A stretch of DNA of 64,000 nt from the NCBI RefSeq assembly GCF_943193185.1, contig NZ_CALPDE010000014.1:1-64000 (forward strand). Reading direction: 5' to 3'. This DNA comes from Lactococcus ileimucosae. GTDB taxonomy: Bacteria > Bacillota > Bacilli > Lactobacillales > Streptococcaceae. This document shows, piece after piece, positions 1-8,294 of this stretch. The translations under genes were made by a program, and so were the position numbers. How positions within the stretch are numbered: position 1 is the stretch's first letter; every line of letters begins with the position of its first letter. A model generated the notes under the pieces. The model was not told where the DNA came from. It searched no databases and saw only the letters and a list, made by a program, of their open reading frames with translations.

Positions 1-62
1 AAAGTCCTTTCTTTTTTGTGTCTTCTTAGACAGATTATAACACACTAATTTGTGTCTACTTT
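1..62 (-). mobile_element. Probable end of an insertion sequence (IS3-like), transposase off the left edge
   Basis: Read on the minus strand this stretch looks like the upstream end of a transposase gene. An extended -10 (TGTTATAAT) is followed by AAAGGA just before the window edge, where a start codon would be expected. The terminal bases contain short repeated TAGACACAA/AAGACACAA motifs, as in the ends of some IS3-family elements. It abuts a PRD regulator gene whose reading frame continues but has no start, which supports insertion at about position 60. No transposase codons are inside the window, so the family is a guess. Confidence 0.4.
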
Positions 63-1622
63 TATAGTATAGCTCCATTTCAAGTTTCCCGCCGGAAGAT
101 ATATTATCATCTTGATAAAATCAATGATGCGCTGCCGGAAAATATTGACAAAATCATTACCATCCCCCGACAAGGAATACTTTTAAGTTTTACACAAAAA
201 AAAGCTTGCCAGTCTTTAATCATGAGAATAAATACTTATACCTATATGATGACTGCGCGTGAGAGAAGATACCTGATTATTCTCTATATTTGCATAAACA
301 GTGAACGAGTGACGCTCGAAAAGTTAATAGATTTGACAGAAACCTCTCGTAACACTGTTCTGAATGACTTAAACAGCATTCGCGATGATCTGCAAAACAG
401 TCAATATAAAGTCAGTTTACAGACCACAAAGCAAAAAGGTTACTTCTTGAGAGGTGCAACACTAGGGCGAGTGCAATACATGCATAAAATCTACAGCCAT
501 ATCTTCTCCAATGGAAGCTTAGGCTTTCTGGAAATAGTACAGAAAACAATATCTGAAACGGATAGCAATGCTAAGTATGGTAATTTAAAAAAATTATTTG
601 AAAATCAAGTCCCCGTTTTAGAAAAGAATCTGGGGAAAAAAATTAATAAACATGAACTTAAATTAATGATTAAAACCTTTCCCTTAGTCTTGATGAGCTG
701 CTGGAACATGCAGCTGAATCACTCGGAAGTAGAGGAAGTTTGTAAAGATTTATCAGTGATTCATGCACGCATTGAATATAAGGCTGCGTTGAAACTCGCA
801 GAGATAATTTTAGAGGAACTGTCGCTTCGACTTAATGCTTTTGAAACCGTAACAATCGCCCTCTTGCTTCTTTCGTATAGAAAAGACAGTGATGAACATG
901 CTACAAGTAAAGACTGGCATTATTTGAAGAAAACAATTGATGCCTGTATTGCATATTTTGAGGAAGTTTCTGTCTGTCGATTGGAGCAAAAAGAAGAATT
1001 GTCCAAGGCTCTTTTGTCGCATGCTAAAGCAATGTTGTTCCGCAAAAAATACGGTATTCTTTCAATAAATCCATTAACAGAACAGATTAAAGAAAAATAT
1101 CCTGAAGTTTTTTGCTTCACTAAAAACAGCGTTGAGTTACTGGAAGAAAGTTGGAAGATTGACTTAACCGATGACGACATTGCCTATATAGCTGTTCATT
1201 TTGGTGGCGCTTTAAAAAACACATACTCAAGATATCAAAAGAGTTCTGTCTATGTTGTCTGTGATGAGGGACTCGCAGTTCAAAAATTGCTTATTAAACA
1301 GCTGTGTCAGTATATCCCAGAAGAAGACATTAAGGCAGTTTTTACTACAGAACAGTTTAAAAGTATTGAAGAAATCATTGATTTAGGGCTGTTGATTTCT
1401 ACAAGTCGTCTAGAAACTGAACTGCCCTTCATTTTTGTCCATCCTATTTTGACAGAAGACGATAGTGCCAAAATTGGCAACAGCAGTTGTTTTCAACTTG
1501 GTAAATTTTCTGAGTTTAAGGAAAATTTAGAAGGTATTCTGAGCAACTATATACGAGAGCATTCGGCAGTAAAAGAGTGCAGCAGAAGCATTCTAGAAAT
1601 GACAAGTAAGATTTTATCTTGA
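63..1622 (+). pseudogene. N-terminally truncated BglG/UlaR-type PRD transcriptional regulator
   Basis: A PRD-containing regulator of the BglG/MtlR type, next to the ula operon and so probably its activator or antiterminator. The frame is open from position 30, and codons from about 84 encode the end of a winged helix (VSRRKIYYHLDKIND), but there is no start codon or complete first helix-turn-helix. The first usable ATG is at 222. It would give a 466-residue product keeping the second HTH (residues about 10-60), two PRDs (about 160-330, the second with DDDIAYIAVHFGGAL) and an EIIB-like domain with VVCDEG near residue 345; no EIIA domain is present. The missing 5' end coincides with the putative insertion-sequence end. 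The 222 start has no good Shine-Dalgarno. Most likely an inactivated gene; an internally started protein cannot be excluded. Confidence 0.6.
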
Positions 1623-1627
1623 TTAAA

Positions 1628-1673
1628 AAGTCCAAATATGAACACATACACGTGCAGTATTTGGTCTTTTTTT
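1628..1673 (+). terminator. Rho-independent terminator after the PRD regulator
   Basis: CCAAATA (1632-1638) and TATTTGG (1658-1664) pair around a 19-base loop, followed by a run of T. It separates the regulator from the ula structural genes. Confidence 0.6.
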
Positions 1674-1726
1674 CTTTCGATTAGCATATTAAGATTAGAG
1701 TATAAAGAGCAACACAGGAGGTTGAT

Positions 1727-2818
1727 ATGGCTAATATAAATGAAGTGACCAGAGAATCATGGATTTTGAATACTTTTCCAGAATGGGGCACCTGGCTTAA
1801 TGAGGAAATTACAGAAACAGTAGTACCAGAGGGAAATTTTTCAATGTGGTGGCTGGGAAATTGTGGCCTATGGGTAAAAACGCCAGCTGGTGCAAATATT
1901 GTTATGGACCTATGGTCATCCCGGGGCAAGTCAAGTAAAAAGGCAAAGAACATGGTCCGAGGGCATCAAATGGCTAATATGGCAGGAGTTCGACAATTGC
2001 AACCCAATCTTCGCGTTCAGCCCATGGTGATTGATCCTTTTGCAATTGAAGAACTGGATTATTATTTAGTTTCACATTTTCATAGTGACCATATTGATTT
2101 AAATACAGCAGCAGCTATTGTCAATAATCCAAAGCTAAAGCATGTGAAATTGGTCGGTCCTTATGAATGCGGTGAAATTTGGAAAAAATGGGGTGTATCT
2201 GAAAAAAGAATTATAATCATCAAACCCGGAGAATCCTTTAGAGTAAAAGATGTTACAGTACATGCTGTGGAGTCATTTGATCGAACATGCTTGGTCACCT
2301 TGCCTGTGGAAGGCGCAGAGGCCCATGAGGGGAAACTTTCAGGTTTAAGGGTAACCGATGCAGAGATGGCCCGAAAGGCGGTAAATTATATCTTTGAAAC
2401 CCCTGGTGGGACCATATATCATGGCGCAGACTCCCACTTTTCGAACTATTTTGCTAAGCACGGTAAGGACTTTAGTATTGATGTAGCCTTGAATAACTAT
2501 GGCGAAAATCCAAGAGGGATTCAAGATAAGATGACTTCGGTCGATTTGCTACGAATGGCTGAAAATTTACGGGCCAAGGTCATTATCCCTGTGCACTATG
2601 ACATCTGGTCTAATTTTATGGCTTCTACAGCTGAAATACTTGAACTTTGGAAAATGCGTAAAGAGCGTTTGCAATATGACTTCCATCCATTCATATGGGA
2701 AGTCGGCGGCAAGTATACTTATCCATTGGATAAAGAGAAAATAGAGTACCACCACCCACGGGGGGTTGAAGATTGCTTTGAGGAAGATTCAAACATTCAA
2801 TTTAAAGCCTTATTATGA
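1727..2818 (+). CDS. ulaG: L-ascorbate-6-phosphate lactonase UlaG
   Basis: 363-residue metallo-beta-lactamase-fold lactonase that opens L-ascorbate 6-phosphate to 3-keto-L-gulonate 6-phosphate, the first cytoplasmic step after PTS uptake. The HxHxDH metal motif is seen as SHFHSDHID near residue 117, and the length matches the family. An AGGAGG Shine-Dalgarno lies seven bases before the ATG. It leads the ula gene set, with ulaA starting 16 bases after its stop. A weak -10 (TATAAA, 1701-1706) precedes it. Placing ulaG first in the operon is common in streptococci and lactobacilli. Confidence 0.93.
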   Translation: MANINEVTRESWILNTFPEWGTWLNEEITETVVPEGNFSMWWLGNCGLWVKTPAGANIVMDLWSSRGKSSKKAKNMVRGHQMANMAGVRQLQPNLRVQPMVIDPFAIEELDYYLVSHFHSDHIDLNTAAAIVNNPKLKHVKLVGPYECGEIWKKWGVSEKRIIIIKPGESFRVKDVTVHAVESFDRTCLVTLPVEGAEAHEGKLSGLRVTDAEMARKAVNYIFETPGGTIYHGADSHFSNYFAKHGKDFSIDVALNNYGENPRGIQDKMTSVDLLRMAENLRAKVIIPVHYDIWSNFMASTAEILELWKMRKERLQYDFHPFIWEVGGKYTYPLDKEKIEYHHPRGVEDCFEEDSNIQFKALL

Positions 2819-2834
2819 TATAGGAGTGAATTTT

Positions 2835-4340
2835 ATGGATGCTTTTATGATTATATTAGAATGGTTTTCTAAAAATATTTTACAGAATCCTGCCTTTTTT
2901 GTAGGCTTACTGGTTTTCATCGGTTATGCCCTACTTAAAAAGCCAGCTCATGAAGTCTTCTCGGGCTTCGTTAAAGCAACAGTCGGCTATCTGATTTTGA
3001 ATGTTGCTTCGGGTGGTTTAGTAAATACCTTTCGGCCGATACTTGCCGCTTTGAACTATAAATTCAATATCGGTGCAGCAGTTATTGATCCTTACTTTGG
3101 GCTGACAGCAGCAAATGAAAGTATCGCTAAGCAATTTCCTGATTTTATTGGTGCCGCAACAACAGCAATTCTGATTGGCTTTGGTGTCAACATTGTGCTT
3201 GTAATGTTTCGAAAAATCACCAAGGTACGTACTCTATTTATTACTGGCCACATCATGGTTCAGCAAGCAGCAACAGTCTCATTGATGGTGCTCTTGCTTG
3301 TGCCCGAATTCAGGAGTCCCTCTGGTATTGTAGCGATTGGTATTATCTGTGGACTTTATTGGGCAGTAAGCTCAAACATGACCGTAGAAGCTACTCAGGC
3401 TTTAACGGGTGGTGGAGGCTTTGCGATTGGTCACCAACAGCAGTTCGCCATTTGGTTCGTGGATAAGGTTGCAGGTAAAATCGGCAATGGGGAAGAAAAT
3501 CTTGATAATATAAGACTTCCCAAGTTTCTCTCCATTTTCCATGATACCGTTGTTGCTTCTGCAACCTTGATGTTGGTTTTCTTTGGGGCAATCTTGGCAG
3601 TTCTCGGTCCAGATATTATGTCTAATCCAAAAGTCATTACCTCTGGTATTCCCTATAATCCTGCAGCACAATCTTATTTCATGTATGTGATCCAAACAGC
3701 TTTTACATTCTCTGTTTATCTTTTTATCTTAATGCAAGGCGTTCGCATGTTTGTAACAGAACTAACCAATGCCTTCCAAGGGATTTCGCAAAAGCTTTTG
3801 CCCGGCTCCTTTCCGGCTGTTGATGTGGCAGCTTCGTTTGGTTTCGGCTCACCCAATGCTGTACTTTCTGGGTTTGTGTTTGGATTGATTGGTCAGTTGC
3901 TTATGATTGGATTGCTGATTGTGTTTGGCAGCCCAATTCTTATCATCACCGGATTTGTTCCTGTATTCTTTGACAATGCAGCCATTGCTGTTTATGCAGA
4001 TAAACGCGGAGGTTGGAAAGCAGCCCTTGTTCTTTCCTTTATTTCAGGCCTGCTTCAAGTTTCCGTTGGTGCTCTTGCAGTTGCTTTGCTTAAGCTGCAA
4101 GCTTTCGGAGGGTATCATGGGAACATTGACTTTGAATTACCCTGGGTACCGTTTGCTTATATTTTCCAAAAATTAGGCGTTTGGGGTTATGTCATCGTCT
4201 GTTTGTTCTTGCTCGCAATTCCACAGCTTCAGTATCGGAAAGCAAAGAGCAAAGAAGCTTACTATGCCGGACAAGTCCAAGCGCTAGGAGAAAATAAATT
4301 CAATAAAAAAGAAACAGATGAGGAGAAAAATATATGTTAA
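2835..4340 (+). CDS. ulaA: PTS L-ascorbate transporter subunit EIIC (UlaA)
   Basis: 501-residue polytopic membrane protein of the PTS ascorbate EIIC (SgaT/UlaA) family, forming the channel through which ascorbate is taken up and phosphorylated. About ten hydrophobic segments can be seen, and the middle carries the glycine-rich TGGGGFAIGHQQQ region typical of UlaA. The ATG at 2835 is chosen over the in-frame 2766 ATG because AGGAG stands nine bases before it and the upstream residues lie inside ulaG. The 3' end overlaps ulaB by seven bases, suggesting translational coupling with its EIIB partner. Confidence 0.93.
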   Translation: MDAFMIILEWFSKNILQNPAFFVGLLVFIGYALLKKPAHEVFSGFVKATVGYLILNVASGGLVNTFRPILAALNYKFNIGAAVIDPYFGLTAANESIAKQFPDFIGAATTAILIGFGVNIVLVMFRKITKVRTLFITGHIMVQQAATVSLMVLLLVPEFRSPSGIVAIGIICGLYWAVSSNMTVEATQALTGGGGFAIGHQQQFAIWFVDKVAGKIGNGEENLDNIRLPKFLSIFHDTVVASATLMLVFFGAILAVLGPDIMSNPKVITSGIPYNPAAQSYFMYVIQTAFTFSVYLFILMQGVRMFVTELTNAFQGISQKLLPGSFPAVDVAASFGFGSPNAVLSGFVFGLIGQLLMIGLLIVFGSPILIITGFVPVFFDNAAIAVYADKRGGWKAALVLSFISGLLQVSVGALAVALLKLQAFGGYHGNIDFELPWVPFAYIFQKLGVWGYVIVCLFLLAIPQLQYRKAKSKEAYYAGQVQALGENKFNKKETDEEKNIC

Positions 4341-4612
4341 AAATCTTGACCGCATGCGGTAATGGAATGGGAACCTCAATGGTTATTAAGATGAAAGTAG
4401 AGCGTGCAGTACGTCAGTTGGGGATTACCGATTTCGAATCTTCTTCCTGCTCTGTAGGTGAAGCTAAAGGATTAGCAGCTGGTTACGATATTGTCATTGT
4501 ATCAGAGCACCTCATCGGAGAATTAAAAGGGCGTACGAAAGCCCATCTCATTGGTCTTGATAACTTAATGGACGACACTGAAATCAAGACAAAATTACAA
4601 GCCGTCTTGTAA
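4334..4612 (+). CDS. ulaB: PTS ascorbate EIIB (UlaB)
   Basis: 92-residue cytoplasmic phosphocarrier that passes phosphate from EIIA to ascorbate during transport. The N-terminal loop ILTACGNGMGTS holds the phospho-accepting Cys8. It overlaps the end of ulaA by seven bases and uses an AGGAG inside ulaA. Length and motif match UlaB/SgaB exactly. Confidence 0.93.
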   Translation: MLKILTACGNGMGTSMVIKMKVERAVRQLGITDFESSSCSVGEAKGLAAGYDIVIVSEHLIGELKGRTKAHLIGLDNLMDDTEIKTKLQAVL

Positions 4613-4649
4613 CACTTGTATAAAGTGATAGAACTCAGGAGGAAAAAAG

Positions 4650-5141
4650 ATGAACTTGGTGCAGAGCTTAAGGGAAAATGATTCTATTCGTCTGGGCTTA
4701 AGGGCTCAAAACTGGGCAGAGGCGATAAAGCTCTCTGTTAAACCTCTTATTGATAGCGGTGCGGTAAATGAAGTGTATTATCATGCAATTTTGGAATTAA
4801 CTGAAAAATACGGCCCTTATTACATCCTTATGCCAGGTATGGCAATGCCTCATGCACGACCGGAGGCCGGGGTAAACAGAAATGCTTTTTCTCTTATTAG
4901 CTTGACTGAGCCTGTAACTTTCTCAGACGGTAAAGAAGTAAGCGTTTTATTAACTTTAGCGGCTATCAACGCTGAGATTCATACCACTGTAGCAATTCCA
5001 CAAATCGTAGCACTGTTTGAACTTGAAAATTCAATTGAACGGATTGTAGCTGCTAAAAGCAAAGAGGAAATATTTCAGATGCTAGAGGAATCTAAAAATA
5101 ATTCTTTTCTTCAGGAATTAAATCTAGACAGTGAGATGTAA
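4650..5141 (+). CDS. ulaC: PTS ascorbate EIIA (UlaC)
   Basis: 163-residue EIIA of the mannitol/fructose superfamily that receives phosphate from HPr. The PGMAMPHARPE motif carries the phosphorylated His68. CAGGAGG stands nine bases before the start. It is the third PTS component of the operon, 37 bases after ulaB, so the ascorbate-specific permease is complete. Confidence 0.92.
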   Translation: MNLVQSLRENDSIRLGLRAQNWAEAIKLSVKPLIDSGAVNEVYYHAILELTEKYGPYYILMPGMAMPHARPEAGVNRNAFSLISLTEPVTFSDGKEVSVLLTLAAINAEIHTTVAIPQIVALFELENSIERIVAAKSKEEIFQMLEESKNNSFLQELNLDSEM

Positions 5142-5202
5142 AAGAAGGTTTTTAATAAAAATCCAGAAGAATAATAGATTTTAAACCAAGAAGGATGAAA
5201 AA

Positions 5203-5868
5203 ATGAATAAAAGACGCCCTAATTTGCAAGTAGCTCTGGATCACTCGGAGTTGCACAGCGCGCTTAAAGCTGCTGTATCTGTTGGACACGAAGTAGATAT
5301 AATCGAAGCTGGCACAGTTTGCCTGTTACAGGTGGGGAGTCAACTGGTAGAGATACTCCGTAGTCTTTTCCCTGATAAAACGCTTGTCGCTGATACCAAA
5401 TGTGCTGATGCAGGAGGAACTGTGGCTAAAAATAATGCTCTTTGTGGAGCAAACTGGATGACTTGTATCTGCTCTGCAACTCTTCCAACGATGAAGGCCG
5501 CTCGGAAAGCAATTCAAGAAATAAATGATAAAAATGGTGAGATACAGGTAGAACTTTACGGTGACTGGACATATGAACAAGCAAAAGCCTGGCTTGCTGT
5601 AGGGATTTCCCAAGTCATCTATCATCAATCACGTGATGCCCTTCTGGAAGGGCGGACTTGGAGTGAAAAAGATTTTGAGCGGATCAAGAAGTTAATAAAT
5701 ATGGGTTTCCGCGTCTCAGTCACTGGTGGTCTGGATACAGGAAGCTTGGAACTCTTTAGAGGGTTAGATATTTTTACATTTATTGTAGGACGTGGCATTA
5801 CCGAAGCGGCGAAACCTGCAGAAGCGGCACATGAGTTCAAAGCTGAAATTATACGGATTTGGGGGTAA
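5203..5868 (+). CDS. ulaD: 3-keto-L-gulonate-6-phosphate decarboxylase (UlaD)
   Basis: 221-residue enzyme of the orotidine-monophosphate decarboxylase suprafamily. It converts 3-keto-L-gulonate 6-phosphate to L-xylulose 5-phosphate and CO2. The diagnostic DxKxxD motif is present as D64-T-K66-C-A-D69, with the upstream metal-site Glu in IIEAGTV near residue 35. An AAGGA Shine-Dalgarno precedes the ATG. It lies 61 bases after ulaC and two bases before ulaE. Confidence 0.92.
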   Translation: MNKRRPNLQVALDHSELHSALKAAVSVGHEVDIIEAGTVCLLQVGSQLVEILRSLFPDKTLVADTKCADAGGTVAKNNALCGANWMTCICSATLPTMKAARKAIQEINDKNGEIQVELYGDWTYEQAKAWLAVGISQVIYHQSRDALLEGRTWSEKDFERIKKLINMGFRVSVTGGLDTGSLELFRGLDIFTFIVGRGITEAAKPAEAAHEFKAEIIRIWG

Positions 5869-5870
5869 TT

Positions 5871-6734
5871 ATGACTCGACCTATTGGAATTTACGAAAAA
5901 GCAATGCCGAGGCATTTTTCTTGGAAAGAGCGGTTAGAGTTTGCAAAAGAGCTGGGATTTGATTTTGTTGAAATGTCAGTAGATGAGGACGACTCACGTT
6001 TAGAGCGACTGAACTGGACAAAAGAAGAACGCTTGGAAGTTGTTCAAGCAATCTACGAAACAGATATTCGTATTCAAAGCCTTTGTTTTTCTGCTCATCG
6101 CCGTTTTCCGTTAGGATCAAGCTGCCCTGAGACTGAGGCAAAGTCATTAAAAATTATGGAACAATGCATTGAATTAGCTCAAGATTTAGGTGTCCGTGTT
6201 ATTCAAGTTGCAGGGTATGATGTCTATTATGAAGAAAAATCTACTGAAACAAGAACACGTTATATCAAAAATTTGCGAAAGGTGTGTGACTGGGCAGAGC
6301 AGGCACAAGTTATCTTGGCAGTTGAAACAATGGATGATCCCTTTATCAACTCTGTTCAAAAATACCTGACCATTGAAAAAGAAGTTGCTTCACCCTATCT
6401 TTTTGTCTATCCAGATACAGGAAATATTTCCGCATGGCATAATGATATTTATAGTGAACTTTTTCTTGGTCATCTCTCCATTGCAGGCCTTCATTTAAAA
6501 GACACATACGCTGTAACAGAGCGTTCAAAAGGCCAATTTCGTGATGTTCCTTTTGGGAAAGGGAGTGTAGATTGGGAAACCATGTTCAATATTTTAAAAG
6601 AAACCAATTATCAAGGTCCATTTTTAATCGAAATGTGGTCTGAAAATTGCGAGACAGTGGAGGAAACAAGAGCAGCAATCCAAGAAGCTCAAACTTTCCT
6701 TTATCCATTGATTGAGAAAGCGGGGCTAAAATAA
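5871..6734 (+). CDS. ulaE: L-xylulose-5-phosphate 3-epimerase (UlaE)
   Basis: 287-residue TIM-barrel sugar epimerase converting L-xylulose 5-phosphate to L-ribulose 5-phosphate. Family landmarks include VETMDDPF near residue 150, YPDTGN with its metal-site residues near residue 182, and HLKDT near residue 210. I chose the ATG at 5871 rather than an in-frame TTG at 5859, because that TTG lies within the last ulaD codons. The gene runs directly into ulaF with one base between. Confidence 0.9.
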   Translation: MTRPIGIYEKAMPRHFSWKERLEFAKELGFDFVEMSVDEDDSRLERLNWTKEERLEVVQAIYETDIRIQSLCFSAHRRFPLGSSCPETEAKSLKIMEQCIELAQDLGVRVIQVAGYDVYYEEKSTETRTRYIKNLRKVCDWAEQAQVILAVETMDDPFINSVQKYLTIEKEVASPYLFVYPDTGNISAWHNDIYSELFLGHLSIAGLHLKDTYAVTERSKGQFRDVPFGKGSVDWETMFNILKETNYQGPFLIEMWSENCETVEETRAAIQEAQTFLYPLIEKAGLK

Positions 6735-6735
6735 A

Positions 6736-7458
6736 ATGATATTAGAAGAACTTAGAAAGCGTGTCTATGCAGCAAATGTCGCACTGCCAGAATATGGACT
6801 AGTAAAGTTCACATGGGGAAATGTTTCTGCTATTGACCGGGAGCTTGGTTATGTTGTTATTAAGCCTAGCGGTGTCGAATATCATAACCTTAGACCGGAC
6901 AATATGGTTATCACGGATTTAGAGGGTAAAGTTATTGAAGGAGAACTCCATCCATCTTCTGACTTGATGACACATTTGGAGCTTTATAAAGCTTATCCAG
7001 AGATTGGGGGAGTCGTTCATACACATTCAACAGAAGCTGTCGGTTGGGCTCAAGCAGGGCGGGATATTCCATTTTATGGAACAACTCACGCAGATTATTT
7101 TTATGGCACAATTCCAGCAGCTCGTTCTCTCACAGCAGATGAAATTCACTCCGATTACGAAAGAAAAACGGGGACAGTTATTATTGAAACCCTTAGGGAA
7201 AGAAGCAGCAGTTATAAAGTAGTTCCAGGTGTTCTCGTGCGTAATCATGGACCTTTCACATGGGGAAAATCACCAGAAGAGGCGGTCTATCACAGTGTGG
7301 TCTTGGAGGAAGTTGCGCGGATGGCGAGATTAACTGAACAACTCAACCCTAAAGCAGAAGAAGCACCAACATACTTGTTGGATAAGCACTATCTTCGCAA
7401 GCATGGCTCTGCCGCTTATTATGGACAAAAGCAAGCAAAACGAAAGGAAATTCTATGA
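6736..7458 (+). CDS. ulaF: L-ribulose-5-phosphate 4-epimerase (UlaF/AraD-like)
   Basis: 240-residue class II aldolase-fold enzyme that epimerises L-ribulose 5-phosphate to D-xylulose 5-phosphate, feeding the pentose-phosphate or phosphoketolase route. The zinc-site HTHST is seen near residue 95, with TKPSGVEY-like (IKPSGVEY) near residue 46 and further His residues after it. The operon context assigns it to ascorbate rather than arabinose breakdown. Its last codons overlap the next gene by four bases. Confidence 0.9.
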   Translation: MILEELRKRVYAANVALPEYGLVKFTWGNVSAIDRELGYVVIKPSGVEYHNLRPDNMVITDLEGKVIEGELHPSSDLMTHLELYKAYPEIGGVVHTHSTEAVGWAQAGRDIPFYGTTHADYFYGTIPAARSLTADEIHSDYERKTGTVIIETLRERSSSYKVVPGVLVRNHGPFTWGKSPEEAVYHSVVLEEVARMARLTEQLNPKAEEAPTYLLDKHYLRKHGSAAYYGQKQAKRKEIL

Positions 7459-8167
7459 AATTTAATATTGAAATCTATTCTGACGGTGCAGTCATTGCTG
7501 ATATGATTGCAATGAAAGAAGCCGGGCTTATCTCGGGATTTACAACCAATCCCTCGCTCATGAAGCATGCAGGAATTACAGATTATATGTCTTTTGCCCA
7601 AGAAGTTCTGAGAAAAATAGAAGGAATGCCTATTAGCTTTGAAGTCTTTGGGGATGACTTTGAAACAATGGAAAAAGAAGCATTAAAACTTGCTGCTCTG
7701 GGGGATAATGTTTTTGTTAAAATTCCGATCATGAACACACGTGGAGAGGTAAGCATTCCCTTAATCAAAAAATTGTCAGCTTTAGGTTTAAAGTTGAACA
7801 TTACAGCCCTGATGACGGAAAAACAAGTTCAGGACACTCTGTAGATGCCCTTACTCCAGGTGTTGAGAGCATTGTTTCAGTATTTGCTGGGCGCATAGCA
7901 GATACTGGTGTCCATCCAGAACCATTTGTGAAAAAGTCAGTTGAAATCTGTCGCCAAAAAGAAGGGATAAAACTTTTATGGGCTTCGACACGTGAGGTGC
8001 TGAACATTGTGCAAGCACAAGATCTTGGTGTCGATATAATTACTGTTCCCCCTGCTCTTTTGAATAAGCTTTCAATGTATCATAAAGACTTGAATATACT
8101 CTCGCTCGAAACAGTTCAAGCTTTCAATAAAGACATTAAAGCTCTAGGATTTACAATTTTAGACTGA
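7455..8167 (+). pseudogene. Transaldolase-like (TalC/fructose-6-phosphate aldolase) gene with frameshift
   Basis: Encodes a small transaldolase-family barrel (about 237 residues if repaired), often found at the end of ula operons in lactobacilli and streptococci. The first frame runs to a TAG at 7842-7844 just after QVQDT. The next frame from 7841 continues without a gap with VDALTPGVESIVSVFAGRI and runs on to ALGFTILD at 8167. The sequence ACTCTGTAG at 7836-7844 has an extra CT compared with the frame that restores the protein, so a two-base duplication is the simplest explanation. The N-terminal part keeps NPS and a Lys-containing VFVKIPI strand. Either a real pseudogene or an assembly error; no slippery motif for programmed frameshifting is evident. 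Confidence 0.8.
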
Positions 8168-8220
8168 CATTTGTTCGCACAAATTAAGCATCTTTTAACT
8201 TCTTAGAAAATTCAGTTTAC

Positions 8221-8254
8221 TTGACTTTATAAGTTTACGCGCGTAAACTATAAA
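8221..8254 (+). promoter_or_regulatory. Cop-box-like palindromic operator upstream of copB
   Basis: A perfect 18-base palindrome AGTTTACGCGCGTAAACT at 8232-8249 lies between a TTGACT (8221-8226) and TATAAA (8249-8254). Its arms fit the TTTAC-N4-GTAAA pattern of CopY/CopR operators (TACANNTGTA core), although the centre is GCGC rather than ANNT. Position and the neighbouring copper ATPase support CopR control. Confidence 0.6.
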
Positions 8255-8294
8255 TAAAGAATGTTTAAAAAACTGAGAATTCAAGGAGGTTAGC

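Noticed and set aside
7830-7850. Programmed ribosomal frameshift in the transaldolase-like gene
   Set aside because: No slippery heptamer, stimulatory structure or internal Shine-Dalgarno; a CT duplication is simpler.
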